Positions 12,421 through 23,939 of a stretch of 64,000 nucleotides of DNA are shown here, piece after piece. The notes below the pieces were generated by a model. The model was not told the DNA's origin and did no database searches. It saw only the letters and a list, made by a program, of their open reading frames with translations. The position numbers and the translations under genes are program-made. Origin of the DNA: Cloeon dipterum (Eukaryota > Arthropoda > Insecta > Ephemeroptera > Baetidae); the NCBI RefSeq assembly GCF_949628265.1, contig NC_088790.1, positions 29,826,545 to 29,890,544 of the forward strand, written 5' to 3'. Position 1 is the first letter of the stretch; each line of letters starts with the position of its first letter.

Positions 12421-12699
12421 ATGCAACTGGCATTGCTTTTTAACTCTGCGGGTTGCATAATTTCTTTTCTGCCAGATTTCCTTCTCGAGCCAAAATCAAT
12501 GCAATTAATTCAAATAAATGTATTCTACTCTGAGAATAAGACCCTGCAAGTTTCATGGTCAATGTGGCTTTTGAGGAATCCTAAAGAATTGGCGCGGATC
12601 CAAGAAGAAAACCAGACCACTGTCTGCTGGGAGACGTCTCGTCGTGGCTCGTACATCTCTACGTTGCAGTTTTCTGGCATCTATATTCTTAAATATTAG
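12421..12699 (+). CDS. Possible single-exon hypothetical protein (92 aa), doubtful
   Basis: An open frame of 92 codons in otherwise repeat-rich DNA. The product is not low-complexity and has a hydrophobic start (MQLALLFNSAGCIISFL) and a charged middle (WLLRNPKELARIQEENQTTV). I do not recognise a family. There is no clear promoter, splice site or second copy to support it. It may be a chance frame or a remnant exon. Confidence 0.22.
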   Translation: MQLALLFNSAGCIISFLPDFLLEPKSMQLIQINVFYSENKTLQVSWSMWLLRNPKELARIQEENQTTVCWETSRRGSYISTLQFSGIYILKY

Positions 12700-12956
12700 A
12701 AAAATGCGACCGGCTACTCGAATTCTTTTGACAACGAGGATGAAGCCTGGTTTTAATTATATTGAACATCTATATTCTTGTCAATCAAATGAAACTTGAT
12801 GGAAAACCGCATAAGGCATTTCATATAAATTTACGAATTGCAAAATTGCAGTCAAATTGATCAAACTATAAAAAAAGCGAAAAAAGGCAAAAAATGACAA
12901 GTGAAATCGGATATTAATTATTATCCTTAAAAATCAAATACTTGAACTCACTTTAC

Positions 12957-13386
12957 TTAAAGAGGAATGATACTGGAAACGCCTGGAAAATGCTTCTTGC
13001 CAATGCATAACCTCGCCCCTAAGGATTCAGTTAAAGCCTTAATTGATTTAAGAAGCACTGTTATTTTTTGAGAAAATTGGCTGGAAAGTGGCCGTGCTTT
13101 TCAAATGGTAATGGCTGTCTCCTTACTTGAAATCCGATTTATTTTCAAAAGCATGAGTTTCCCCAATAACACACCGTTTTGGACAGATCTCGACGAGACG
13201 AATCGAAATATGCCAAGAAAATATGTTCAAGCGCTGTGAATTTTGGAGAAAATTGGCAAAATTTGAATTTTTACTGTAGGAAGGTCCTTTTTTATATTGT
13301 TGAACAAATTGTTTATCGGTCAATTGTTTAAGGCATCCGACAATTTAAATAATTTTCAATTGTTGCCCACTATCATTCCACTTTAA
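12957..13386 (+). mobile_element. MITE-1, full-length
   Basis: TTAAAGAGGAATGATACTGG to ATCATTCCACTTTAA, 430 bp. It sits between the M13 and RNI/LRR genes, about 330 bp upstream of the latter's start codon. Confidence 0.88.
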
Positions 13387-13630
13387 GTGCATGCTTGTAA
13401 GAAAAACAGGGACCACAAAATAACACCATTAATTTTTTTTCAATTATCTCTTTTTAGTAATTTTGTGGCGTTGACAGAACTTTTCTGTAAATAGAAGTGT
13501 TTTCACATAGATGACTTATTAAATATTTTATTTTTAAGCTAGCGATCGATCAGTTAACACAGTTCCAATACTGCGGTGTTACTTTCGACATCGTTCTACT
13601 ACCAAAAAGCTTTCGTTTTCCACAAAAAAG

Positions 13631-13698
13631 GTAAAATATTTTAATTTGCTCAAAACTTTGAGCCCATCATATCAAATTTGTGATCCTGATTTTTTCAG
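13631..13698 (+). other. Probable 5' UTR intron of the RNI/LRR gene
   Basis: AAAAAAG|GTAAAATATT donor and GATTTTTTCAG|CTTTGC acceptor, 68 nt, ending 16 nt before the start codon. The size fits the other short introns here. Confidence 0.5.
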
Positions 13699-13714
13699 CT
13701 TTGCTTTTCCGACG

Positions 13715-15686
13715 ATGGATGAAGAAGAGGTTTTGCGTTTGACCAAAGCAAAGCTTCAAACGATCAAATTAAAGAAAGGTGGCTTATCATCGTTGGAGAA
13801 TCTGGCCGTTCGAGATATATTTCGAAAATTGATGTACTACACTAAATTTCCAGAGAGGAAGGAAAGCCTGCGGAAATTGCGTGAGTTATTATGATAATTA
13901 TGTATTTTCTAGATATGTAAATGAGAAATTGATAGCTCGTGTTTTGAGGGAAAAGTTGTTGCAAGAGCTGCTGAGACGAAAATGTAACATGGGATTAAGG
14001 TCAGAGAGGAAATTCAAAGTACTGATGGAGGTCTTCCAAATTTTACTTAGTTCAAGAACACGTTCCATCGAACTGAATGGAATTTTATCCTTTTGTCCTG
14101 ATAGATATCACGGATTTAACTATTTAATTGAAAAGGTTAGATAACATGTTTCTCTACAAAAATCAAATGAAAATAAGTTGTAATATTTAATTATTCCAGA
14201 CAGAAGAATTGCTTGATTGCACCGCAACACTGGCTCCAAACATTAATCAGCTGATTATCCAGAGAAATCATGCGATCAAAATGAAAATTGAACCACAGCA
14301 TCGCACCCTGAAAATGCTTGAAATGATGAGCAAAATGCTAAATTTAAACCGGCTTTTCGTCGAGTTATACTCATTTCAGCTCAGCGAAATGTTGAATCTG
14401 TGTAAAAATCTACAGAACCTGCAATTCCTCAATGTCAGATTAAGAAACGCGGATATTCATCCCTCAGCAGAAGAAATTAAAAGCAGCTTGTTCAACGTGA
14501 AGGAATTTGTTTTTGAATCAACTGGATATGACATGCTCAATTGGTTGAGGTCCTTATGCATTCAAAATCTCCCGAAAATTGAGGTGGTGCAGTTTTACTG
14601 CAATGCGTGTAAAGAAAGGGAGAGGAAGTATATCTACCGGAGATATCGCCATCTCTGCTCTGATCGTGAGCAGAAAATATCATCACTCGGATTCACTGAA
14701 ACATCAAACCTGCGTCACTTGTATGTTGACGTCGAAAATTCAGAATTTAACATAGACGCTCTTCCCGATATGTTTCCAAACGTGACCGATCTCATGGTAA
14801 CTGTACAGAAAAAAATAAGTTTATTAAAAATTGACGTTTTTAATGTTTTAAGGTTGATTGCCACTACGACGATAGCAGAGACAAAAATATTGATTCATTG
14901 CTCAGATTTTCTAAAATCAAGTGTCTTCGGTTCCTCGAAATGGGGAAATTCCCCTTGAATGTTCAGCAGAGGTTTTGGCAAGCATATGGCGAAAATCTTC
15001 AAACTCTCGTTCTATCCCATGAAGATGGCGAGTACTTTGTAGATTTTAATTCTATTTTCAAACAGTGTCCCAACCTGAAGAAGATTTCATTGCTGAATAT
15101 TAACATCGAGCCGAAGCAGATCGAATTTTTCGCTGATCTGAAGGAATTGGAATGGAAATTTCGCGACATTTCAAGGTAACTGATTTGAAACACGCTAAAA
15201 ATAGTTATGTTATAATTAAATGATAGAGTTCAAGGACATATGGACTTGTCAAGCCTCTTAATAGCACCGAAGTTAGAGATCCTATCGATTGATGGTTGGG
15301 AATTCGATGAGGCTGGCATTAGAAAGGTGATCGCGATGATTCAAAACAAAGAAATCCTGACCCAGCTGCAGACTTTCCAATTACACACGCACCACGAAGA
15401 AGATACGTATGACGACGCTAAGCTGAGGGATTTACTTTTCGACCTTGTGAAGAGTTCAAGTGTTTTTCTTCCTCAACTTACCAATGTAAAATTCTTCTCG
15501 TCAAATGACAAGTTATTTGATATAATTATGGGCATCTGCGGTTTTGGTTTGTATTCTGACGCTGCTGGCAGTGGAGAAAAATACAAATCCAAAGATCCTT
15601 TAATGGTATATGAAAAATATCAAGATGATGATATTTATGCAGATGAATGTATTTTGCGGGTATTGAATCTTTTTGAGTCAACATAG
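13715..15686 (+). CDS. RNI/LRR-type protein, possibly F-box-like
   Basis: Five exons: 13715..13880, 13936..14135, 14200..14796, 14853..15175, 15227..15686; 581 residues with all junctions in frame. The N-terminus (SLENLAVRDIF, then LPRVLREKLLQELL across the first intron) resembles the leading helices of F-box or RNI-type proteins. The rest carries irregular leucine-rich segments such as LCKNLQNLQFLNV, CPNLKKISLLNI and APKLEILSIDGW, of the cysteine/ribonuclease-inhibitor kind. No signal peptide or membrane segment is seen, so it is likely intracellular; a substrate-recognition role in ubiquitin ligation would be the family guess. The first intron (55 nt) uses the acceptor TGATAG at 13935, since the nearer CTAG at 13912 breaks the frame. 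Function is inferred from repeat pattern only. Confidence 0.8.
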
Positions 15687-15772
15687 TATCAAAAAAATAT
15701 TCTCACAAAACGTAAAGGAAATTTCACGAAAAATATCATAAACTTAGCATTCATTGAAAACATTTTATTATT

Positions 15773-16202
15773 TTAAAGGAATGATACTATGCAAAAGCCT
15801 AGAAAATGTTTGTCGCCAATGCATAAACTCGTCCCTTAGGATTCAGTTAAAACCTAAATTGACCTAAGAAGCACTCTAATTTTTTGAGAAAATTGGCTGG
15901 AAAGTTAGCGTGCTTTTCAAATGGTAATGGCTGTCTCCTTACTTGAAATCCGATTTAATTTCAAAACCAAGAGTTTCCCCAACTACACCGTTGGACAGAT
16001 CTCGACGAGAGGAATCGGAATATGCCAAGAAAATTATTATGTTCAAGCACTGCAAATTTTGCAGAAAATTAGCAAAATTTGAATTTTGACTATAGGAAGG
16101 TCCTTTTTTATATTGTTGAACAAAATGTTTATTGATCAATTGTTTATGGCATCCAACAATTCAAATAATTTTCAACTGTTGCCCACTATCATTCCACTTT
16201 AA
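15773..16202 (+). mobile_element. MITE-1, full-length
   Basis: TTAAAGGAATGATACTATGC to ATCATTCCACTTTAA, about 90 bp after the stop codon of the RNI/LRR gene. The left terminal repeat is two bases short. Confidence 0.87.
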
Positions 16203-17694
16203 TTTATTTGTATGTTAAATATTTTGATGGCGACTTTGGTGATCGCATGCAGAGGTTGCACCAGTATAATACACGATTGTTACTTAGATAAATAATAAAT
16301 ATTAGTTTTTATAGTAGTTTATAGTAGTTTTTAGTTAAAACGAGTAGTTTTGTAAAAAAAATAATGGTCGATTTGGACGGGATTTTAAGAGATTGAAAAT
16401 TTGAAGTGATTTTATTTGATAAATTTTATTTAAGTACTTGTTAAGAAATGGAGAAATTCCAGATTTTGAGGCCCGGGAGTAGGGTGCGTTCCATATTTTT
16501 TTCATAGTTTATGAAAAAATATAGAAAAATTAAATTCTTAGAATCAAATTCAGTCTGCAACTTTTGATTGCGTTCAGAGGTCAAGTTTGGTGTCATTTTA
16601 CTGGGTTTTGACCCATTAGAGCTCAAATTTTGTTATGAAAAATTTTCACGGCAAAAGAAAATTGTTTTTGGAAAATTTATTAATTCAAACTTAACTATTT
16701 TAGTCGGTTTTAGACGGTTTTGGCAAATATAGACGGTTTGAGACGCTTTTAAGTGTGGTTTAAAGAGCTTAAAATCACATGATTCGTGCTCAGTTGATAG
16801 TGCCGCAATGGTCTGAAGCTTAGAAAAATATAGTCAATATCATCTTAACGAATCATCTAAAACTCAAAGCCCTAATTATGTAATTCATCTTTCGAAATTT
16901 TTTCTCTCCGCAACTCGATAAAAAATATTAAAAGTAAAAAAATTAAAAATACAACATATGATGCGTAATGAGGTTGGAACCTCTGTGCGAGCAAGTGATC
17001 CTCATTAGAGTAAATTCACAATCGTCCAGTAAAGGACCAGCTTATAAATGCTACTCTTATAGATATTTTCCTGAAAAACTGATTTCTCTCACCAGCAAAG
17101 TATTGTTGAAAAGCTGTAATCTCTCCATTTTTTTTTCAATTTTTTGCTTTGCTAAAAAATCTCTCCTCAAACTCTGCAAACGTATACTGCTGGAGTTTGG
17201 AAAGCTTTTTTACTTGGTTCCACACTTTGGCGGGGACGTCCACTCGCAAGAGATGTCCACTTGGGCACGATAACAACCTCAAAATTGATATTCGTGAAAA
17301 ATATATCAAAATTAGGCTTTGATTTTTTTCCTGTGAGTATGTTTTCATCTAATGGAAAAAACGAAGGGTTGTGGAGTGGAATTTTGAGATTAAACCGTGC
17401 AAGATGAGTATTTAGACAGTGGTTGTGTGCGACCTGAAACCTTCGCGACCACACACAAATCACTCAATGCATCACGGTGTTAACCGCATGTTTTTTGTAA
17501 AGCTTAACAATGGAGGATTCAAACTCTTTTCGCAGTCCGGTCATAATTTTTCCCAAGAAAAATAATCTAAAGTCGGTATTGCCAACCCTTCCAACATCTA
17601 TGTTAAATTAGGCAAATAAAACTTATTAATATGCAACTCTGATCCTGGCCGGGATTTGTTAAAGTTAACATTTTTTAGGAAAAATTTCTACGCT
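16203..17694. other. No gene recognised; AT-rich with dispersed repeat
   Basis: 16660-16880 carries a repeat (AGTCGGTTTTAGACGG, CATGATTCGTGCTCA) also seen at 24980-25150 and inverted at 27320-27480. Open frames at 16968-17463 have no family resemblance. The segment ends where duplication copy 2 begins. Confidence 0.5.
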
Positions 17695-18375
17695 TTTATC
17701 ACTCTAAGATTTAGATGAAAAAAAAAAAATTCAACAAAAAGTGGAAAAGCATTTTCAATCAGAATGAAGCACGCACTTTCTTAATATATTGGTGAAATTT
17801 GTATATTATTTTGTCCTTGAAAAGGTATTTAAAAGATTCCATTTTTAAATTAAATAAGCATGTCACGCGTAAAATTTTAGTTTACTTCTTTTCTGTATTA
17901 ATAAAATAAAAATGCCAACATTCTGTTATAAAAACAATCTATAGAAGGTTGAATGTTGAACACTTTTTACAATCCAAAATTTATAGCAAAGGCGAAATAG
18001 CATTAAAATTTATTTTATGAAGATGTTATACAGAGGAGTGTAATGCTGAAAAATGTTCATCTTGTAGGTATTAAGAAATTAGTTGAGTCAAAAACACGTG
18101 CGCCATATAGGAACAAAAAACGCTGTTTTTTCTTCCGCAGACGGCGGGCGCGAGCGGCTTTCCAATCTTGCAAGAATGCTAGCTTTTAAAAATTGGTTGG
18201 TGGTGACAGTAACTTATTTTTACTATTAATTGATTCTAGGGTTCGCAAAAACCCTACATTTTTTTAAAAAAAACACTGCATTGCAAAGAAATATTTTTTG
18301 CGCTTTTTTCCGAAAAACATGCATTTCTATATAGAAGATAAAATATTGTCATGATGGATGACCATAAATATGGAT

Positions 18376-18780
18376 TTTATTTTTTTGCACTTTTTATCCC
18401 TGTCCTCTCGGAGCGGGAAGGGCGCGCACTGCACTAGCACGAATGTTGAAACCCTGGTGCGAATAACACCGCGAACGGATTGAATGGGCGCACCAGAGGC
18501 CGCACAGGGACCCAGCCCTTCACTGAAGGGCCACTTGCCTCCGGACCGAGGACTGCATTGAAACGCTAATAGACATTTTTCCCGTGAGGCCAAATCACAA
18601 AAATGCTGGAAAGGTGCAAAGCAGCCCGTTGAGCAATTTGAGCTTTTCGAGTCACTAAACTAACCACTTTTTGCCATCTCTGGCGCATTGGGTGGCCAGT
18701 ATTAGATCTCCCAACTGCTCAATAAACTCCCATTGCTTTGACACCTGAGAATGACTTAACAATGCGAGCCAACGGCTGGT
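18376..18780 (-). mobile_element. SINE-like retroposon, duplicated partner
   Basis: Reverse-complement counterpart of 3272-3685, including the tail region (TTTTTTTGCACTTTTTATCCC) and the start ACCAGCCGTTGGCTCGC. It arrived with the duplication, not by its own insertion. Confidence 0.75.
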
Positions 18781-19888
18781 AAAGTTATTAAAAGAATTTA
18801 AAAATTATCAAGATTATAAAGATGCATTTAATTTTTCAACGCTTTTATTTATTGAAGCTCGTTTTGTGCCTTAAAATTCAACTAATTTCAAAAACGCCAA
18901 TTTTAGCCTGGCGAAAATTGCTAGGTTTCATCTGGCAAAAGCCGGCTGGCAAAAATTGCGAACACTGATAATTTGACGAGTGCATGCAGCGTGCACGTCG
19001 TATAAACATGTCAGGGAAGTAAAAATAGAGGCTTAAAAATATTTTTAACTTGTCCGAATATCATTCTAAATTTTTCAAATCTATTGACATTTACAAAACT
19101 ATCTCTTTCAGGACAATTAAAAACGGGCGATGATTAAAATTGTAAAATTTCCTTAATTAGAGGTACCTTTAAACGTACTTCATTAAAACATCAGATCTGG
19201 TATTTTTTCATAGTAAAATTTGCCATAATTACCAAGTTTTCAGGCTTCTAAAGCAGGACGAAGGATTTTGTTTAAGATATTTTTGCTGGAAGAAATATTG
19301 ATTTTCTTATCCAGAGTCAACCTTTTTAAATAATTATCTCCAACGACCGAGAAGCAGTAAAAAGAGCACCTAAAATTCAATTTAATTAATCAGGGTGGCA
19401 TAATATATAATCAAAAAGCCCGGTTGCCAATTTTTGGGTTTGATAAAAAAATATCATGTTCCGTGTGTTGATGTTGAATTGCGTGGATTCAATGAGCACT
19501 TTTATATAGGAAGGATCGCAGATTTTGATTTAACAAAGAAGTTGCATGGGTGAATTTGTTGCCTCTTCATAACAGGTGATTTAATATGTTCATTTTCTTT
19601 CTCTTTATTATTTAGCGAAAGAGGAACGTTTGTGATTCGTTCTCGAGAATTTAAAATATCAAAGCCGCCAGCAGCGTGTGTCTAACCAGGCAGAAAGAGT
19701 AATTATTATTTTTATTTTCCAGAGTTCGTACGTCTAACTTGAGGTGGATAAGCCACCTCTCTAAATTAGAAATAATAAATTCTTAATTGAAGGATAAATC
19801 AGTAAAATGAAAATCAGTTTGGATTATATTTTCAGTCGTGGATCCGTTTCCAAGGTTTAATTAGAAGATCCATTTTGCCACATTTAAT

Positions 19889-20072
19889 TTACTGGAGACC
19901 AGTGCCAACGACGCGGTGGTTCTTGGCCAAGTAGTCGGCGTACTCGTGGTACGGGGCGGTGGCCAGGGGCATTTCCTTCCACAAGTCTGGAGTAAGGTAG
20001 GCATAGGTCTTGCCGATGGCCGTGTAGGTCGCCTTGGCGAAGTTTCCAAGGGTGCCGGTCGAGCCTCGGGCG
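19889..20072 (-). pseudogene. RpS2: RpS2 3'-terminal fragment, copy 2
   Basis: The last 60 or so codons of RpS2, from [13 protein letters not shown] to the stop codon after VVGTGLQ. They match 1980-2163 at protein level. Upstream of the fragment the sequence changes at the circle junction into the module otherwise found at 7490-7827. The frame stays open across the junction (up to 20158), so a chimeric 89-codon frame exists. No promoter or full domain; regarded as a fragment. Confidence 0.85.
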
Positions 20073-20077
20073 AAGGT
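20073..20077. other. Circle junction in copy 2
   Basis: Five bases (AAGGT on the plus strand) belong to neither side of the join between the 1980 end and the 7827 end of the copy 1 sequence. Short filler and no homology fit an end-joining event. Confidence 0.7.
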
Positions 20078-20734
20078 AGACCAACACGCCAAATTGGAAA
20101 ATTCGCCAAATTGGAAAATTCGCCAATTTTCCCACGGATCGACCCGAATCGAGATCATTGCATATCCGCAGCATCGGCATTCATGCTGCCGGTGTGCAAA
20201 CCAAATTTAAGCTCTCTGGTGCCCATAGAAAAATTAAAATTGGCATTTTTCTCTTTTTCGTACTTTCTGAATACGAGCGTGTATGCACAGCGACGGCCAT
20301 CAATTCGCATCAATTCAACGGCTGGACCGATTTCAACCCGCGAAGTCTCTTTCGATTCATCTCGACCAGCCCTGAAACCTGACCTACCCTGACGACCTTT
20401 TTCTTAGGGTACCCGACCTGAAATCCGTCCAGGATCAACTTTTCGCGAATTTTTCAACAAAATATAAGTTAGCTTTGCAATGAAATAGATTATTTTCCTA
20501 TGTTAAATTGTGTTTTATAAACTCTTTAAACGGTTCGATTTTTTTTTGAAAAGGTTTAGGTTTTTAAGATGAATAAAAATATATTGATTAATTAATTTTG
20601 GCAATATCATTCATTATAATTACATAAATAGATTTTATATGCGTAATTATCGTCCTAAGAAATCAGTGCAGCAAAAATTACAGTTTTCGTCGCCGAGTTA
20701 CAGCAGTTTTTGCTACCCACAATAAAGGATGATT

Positions 20735-21240
20735 TTTTTAACTCTGAACCGATCAAATATTTCGTTTTTCACTTCTTCATCTATTTCTATCTAAATATTA
20801 CTTCTCATAGAGATCGCGATTTGTTGCTTTTATTTTGAGGGAAAACCTCCTTCAAGAGATTAATTATGAATTAATATTGCAGTATTAAGTCCTAATGTTT
20901 TCTCAATAAAATCTAATTGAAATGAAGCATTAAATTTTTTGAATGTGCAATTTTAAAGCATCAATATTGTCGCGATAGTTCCTTTTTTTAGCTTAAGTAT
21001 GCATGACGAAAAATTGAAACAGTGAATGCTATTATCACGCGTTGCTAACATAGCAGAAAGTTATCTGAGCATAAAGAAAAATATTATCATTCAACGACTG
21101 TTATACGGTTAATGTTTAAACAACCCAGCCGTTTCACAGTTTATTTAAAGAGTGAAAATAAATTAATAAAGCGCAATGCATTTTATTTTTGTTTCCGAGT
21201 AATTGTTCAAGGCAGCTCGATGCGAAAATTAATAACTATA
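20735..21240 (+). repeat. R3 repeat within copy 2
   Basis: Counterpart of 6684-7270 (inverse) and diverged relative of 11580-12170. It contains the ACTTCTCATAGAGA and TTTTGAGGG..AACCTCC blocks shared by all three. Confidence 0.65.
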
Positions 21241-21286
21241 ATGAATTGTATAAAGATGCCTAAGTCAGTTTGAACATACAAATAAA

Positions 21287-21610
21287 TTAAAGTGGAATGA
21301 TACAGGGCAACAGTTGAAAATTATTGGAATTGTTGGATGCCATAAACAATTTGTTCAACAATTTGCAATAATAAAAAAATACCTTCCTACAGTGAAAATT
21401 AAAATTTTGCCAATTATCTCCAAAATATACAGTGCTTGAACATAATTTTCTTGGCATAATATTCCGATTCCTCTCGTCGAGATCTGACCAACGGCGTAAT
21501 TGGGGAAACTCTTGGTTTTGAAATTAAATCGGATTTCAAGTAAGGAGACAGCCATTACCATTTGAAAAGTACGCTAACTTTCCAGCAAATTTTCTCAAAA
21601 AACAGTGCTG
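21287..21610 (-). mobile_element. MITE-1, one end missing
   Basis: Starts at TTAAAGTGGAATGATACAGG and follows the family to CAGCAAATTTTCTCAAAAAACAG, then breaks off into single-copy sequence at about 21610. Copy 1 keeps only the last ~30 bp (6650-6683), so copy 1 lost about 370 bp here after the duplication. Confidence 0.83.
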
Positions 21611-21848
21611 AGAGGGTAAAAGATGGCCACATTGGGCCCAATTAATATGCTACATCCGGTCAGCGGTGCATGATAATGTGAATTGGGAAACGAGGAGCCC
21701 ACGGGGATGTACGGAGCAGATGTTAAAAAAAGGAAGGAGGACGGTAGAGATCTTAGTTGCGGCAAAATCAACACCCGAAAATATGTGGGGGTAGTTGTTG
21801 ACCAATAGGAGCAGGAGATCAGGAAAAGGGGTGTTAGCAATTGGTGGG

Positions 21849-21854
21849 TATAAA
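21849..21854 (+). promoter_or_regulatory. TATA box of DPR-repeat gene, copy 2
   Basis: TATAAA in GGGTATAAATCG, 105 bp upstream of the ATG at 21954; identical to the copy 1 box. The sequence between box and ATG (CCCTAGAAGACCCAACACAAC) is also nearly unchanged. Confidence 0.65.
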
Positions 21855-21953
21855 TCGAACGAGGACAAGTCGGACGAGCACACTTCTCAACAAACCCTAG
21901 AAGACCCAACACAACTCAGTTTCGCTCAGTTCTTTCGGCTTGTATAAAATCAT

Positions 21954-22468
21954 GGTGAGTGCAAATTTTTTTAAATTGTAATCGTCTGTCCGTATATTTA
22001 TTCTCTTTCGCGTTCGGGATGTGCTAGTCCTCTGATGTAAGGAGAGCAAAGCTACCTTTTATTGTTAGTGCCTGATGCTCGACTGCGGCAATGGCGGGCG
22101 AGCAGGTTGCATACACAGCATGCGAGTATTTTTTGTATTTTCTCGCCTCCCATTCGATTTCCCAAATTAAAATTGAAACATCCAAATTAAATTAAGATCA
22201 ATTGTATTTTTGTTCACAGGAAAAGAAATACGTCAGTGTGAGGCCCATGTCAGAGCTGCTGGAAAAGCCATCCAAGCAGCAGATAGAAGACGGGAAAAAG
22301 CATAGGGAAAAGAAACCCAACTTTTACCCGTTGGTGGAAGATTCCCGCTATCCCAGGGCGGACCCCAGGCGGGACCCCAGGGCGGACCCCAGGGCGGACC
22401 CCAGGGCGGACCGCAGAGCAGAATTGGCAGCGAGCTTCAGCAATTTAAGTTTGAAGAAAAAATATTAG
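21954..22468 (+). CDS. Small basic protein with DPR repeats, copy 2
   Basis: Exons 21954..21956 (ATG only) and 22220..22468; 83 residues. The donor ATG|GTGAGTG and acceptor TTCACAG|GA match copy 1. The sequence differs from copy 1 by a few residues (for example IEDGKK for IEEGKK) and by one repeat unit; the unit order here is ADPR, RDPR, ADPR, ADPR, ADRR. The tail AELAASFSNLSLKKKY is the same. Both copies keep frame, start, splice sites and TATA box despite scattered non-coding differences, which suggests selection or a recent event. Family unknown. Confidence 0.66.
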
Positions 22469-23392
22469 CAAGACACTGCGTCAAAAACGAGTTGTACTTT
22501 TTTGTATATTTTTTATAATATATTTGTAAATAACATGAAAATTATAACTGTTTGTTTTATTCACCTTTTAACCCTCTGATTAGAAAAAATATAAATTTGA
22601 AAACAAATTTAGTTAAATTCAAATTCTAAAATTGAAGAAGCGTACTTGATAAATTTATGAATGAAGTATAGTTTTAGGGAAAAAATTAAAATATTAAGTT
22701 ATTTTATCTAATCCTATGGGCGCATAAACAACCAAAATAAAAGTAATTAAATAATAAAGAATAATGCATATCAATTGGTTGAAATATTTTGATAAAAAAA
22801 ATAATCGCATCTTGGCACAAGCAGCAGAGGACATATATTTATTAATTATAATCCGGACGGCCAAATTCCATACATTTGACGCAGCGTTCGTCTCTTTTAT
22901 TCGTGGGCGCGGCGGATGCCCGGCTGCCTCACGATCATTCATCTCTCTTATTTAACTTACTGCTGTTGTTTTCTAATTCCCTCAGTGGCCAGAAGGGCCC
23001 ACAAAAAATTGATAGATTGATAGATTCCGGGCCTCCGGGGCCAATCGCAAACGTCGAGAGCCGCATGCAAGACCGCAAAAGCCGAGAAAAATCAGGATAT
23101 GCCGCGGTAATATTATTATTAGAATATTTCAAGTGCATGGAAATGCAAGAAATGCTGCTCCTCACAACCGCTTTTATTTAATGCGGGTGGAATATTCAAG
23201 TTAATTCGTCGTTTCTTAAATTATGCTACTGATAAAAAATTGTAACAAAATATTTTATTTTCAAGAAATTCCACTAAGAGAATAGAAAAAAAGATATTTT
23301 TGAAAAAAAAACCTTTCAAAACTGAGGCAAAATGACTGGAAAAGAATTAATACTCTGGTAAATGCTTTAAAAAATTTAATACGCAACAATTT
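22469..23392. other. Non-coding downstream flank of DPR-repeat gene, copy 2
   Basis: Counterpart of 4905-5777. The frame at 22876-23181 is not shared cleanly with copy 1 and I do not regard it as a gene. Confidence 0.5.
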
Positions 23393-23831
23393 TTAAAGTG
23401 GAATGATACAGAGTGCAGCAGTTGACAATTAGTTGTTGGATGCGATTAGCAATTTATCGATAAACAATTTGATCAACAATTTGCAATAATAAAAAAGGAC
23501 CTTCCTACGGTAAAAATTCAAATTTTGCCAATTTTCTCCAAAATTTACAGCGCCTGAAAACATTTTCTTGGCATATTCCGATTCTTCTCGTCGAGATTTG
23601 TCCAATTGTGTTTTGCCACTTATTGGGGAAACTCTTGGTTTTGAAATTAAATCGGATTTCAAGTAAGGAGACAGCCATTACCATTTGAAAAGCACGGCAA
23701 CCTTCCAGCCAATTTTCTCGAAAAATTACAGCGCTTCTTAGGTCAATTTGGTTTTGACTGAATCTTAAGGGACGAGTTTATGCATTGGCAACAAGCATTT
23801 TCCAGGCTTTTTCAGTATCATTCCTCTTTAA
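23393..23831 (-). mobile_element. MITE-1, full-length, duplicated partner
   Basis: TTAAAGTGGAATGATACAGAG to TATCATTCCTCTTTAA; same insertion as 4466-4904 in copy 1. Confidence 0.87.
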
Positions 23832-23939
23832 TAATTCCGGTACTCATTTTATTTTGTAGCCACAAGCCACAAGATTTCAGCTGGTGGCTTGCTTGCAGCC
23901 GGCGCATGTGCTTTTTAAGTCTGCATAACTGAAAAGTTA

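Larger units (their letters stand above)
17695..23939 (-). repeat. Segmental duplication, copy 2: inverted and circularly permuted
   Basis: Read on the minus strand, the order is the match to 4358-7827 (23939 down to 20078), then a 5-nt filler, then the match to 1980-4356 (20072 down to 17695). The outer ends of copy 2 correspond to adjacent positions in copy 1 (4356 and 4358), while the outer ends of copy 1 meet at 20072/20078. This is the expected product of inserting an opened circle. Confidence 0.9.

Noticed and set aside
13881-13912. 32-nt intron in the RNI/LRR gene using the CTAG acceptor
   Set aside because: It is below usual intron size and leads to an immediate stop; the 55-nt intron ending at 13935 keeps frame and gives a LPRVLREKLL motif.
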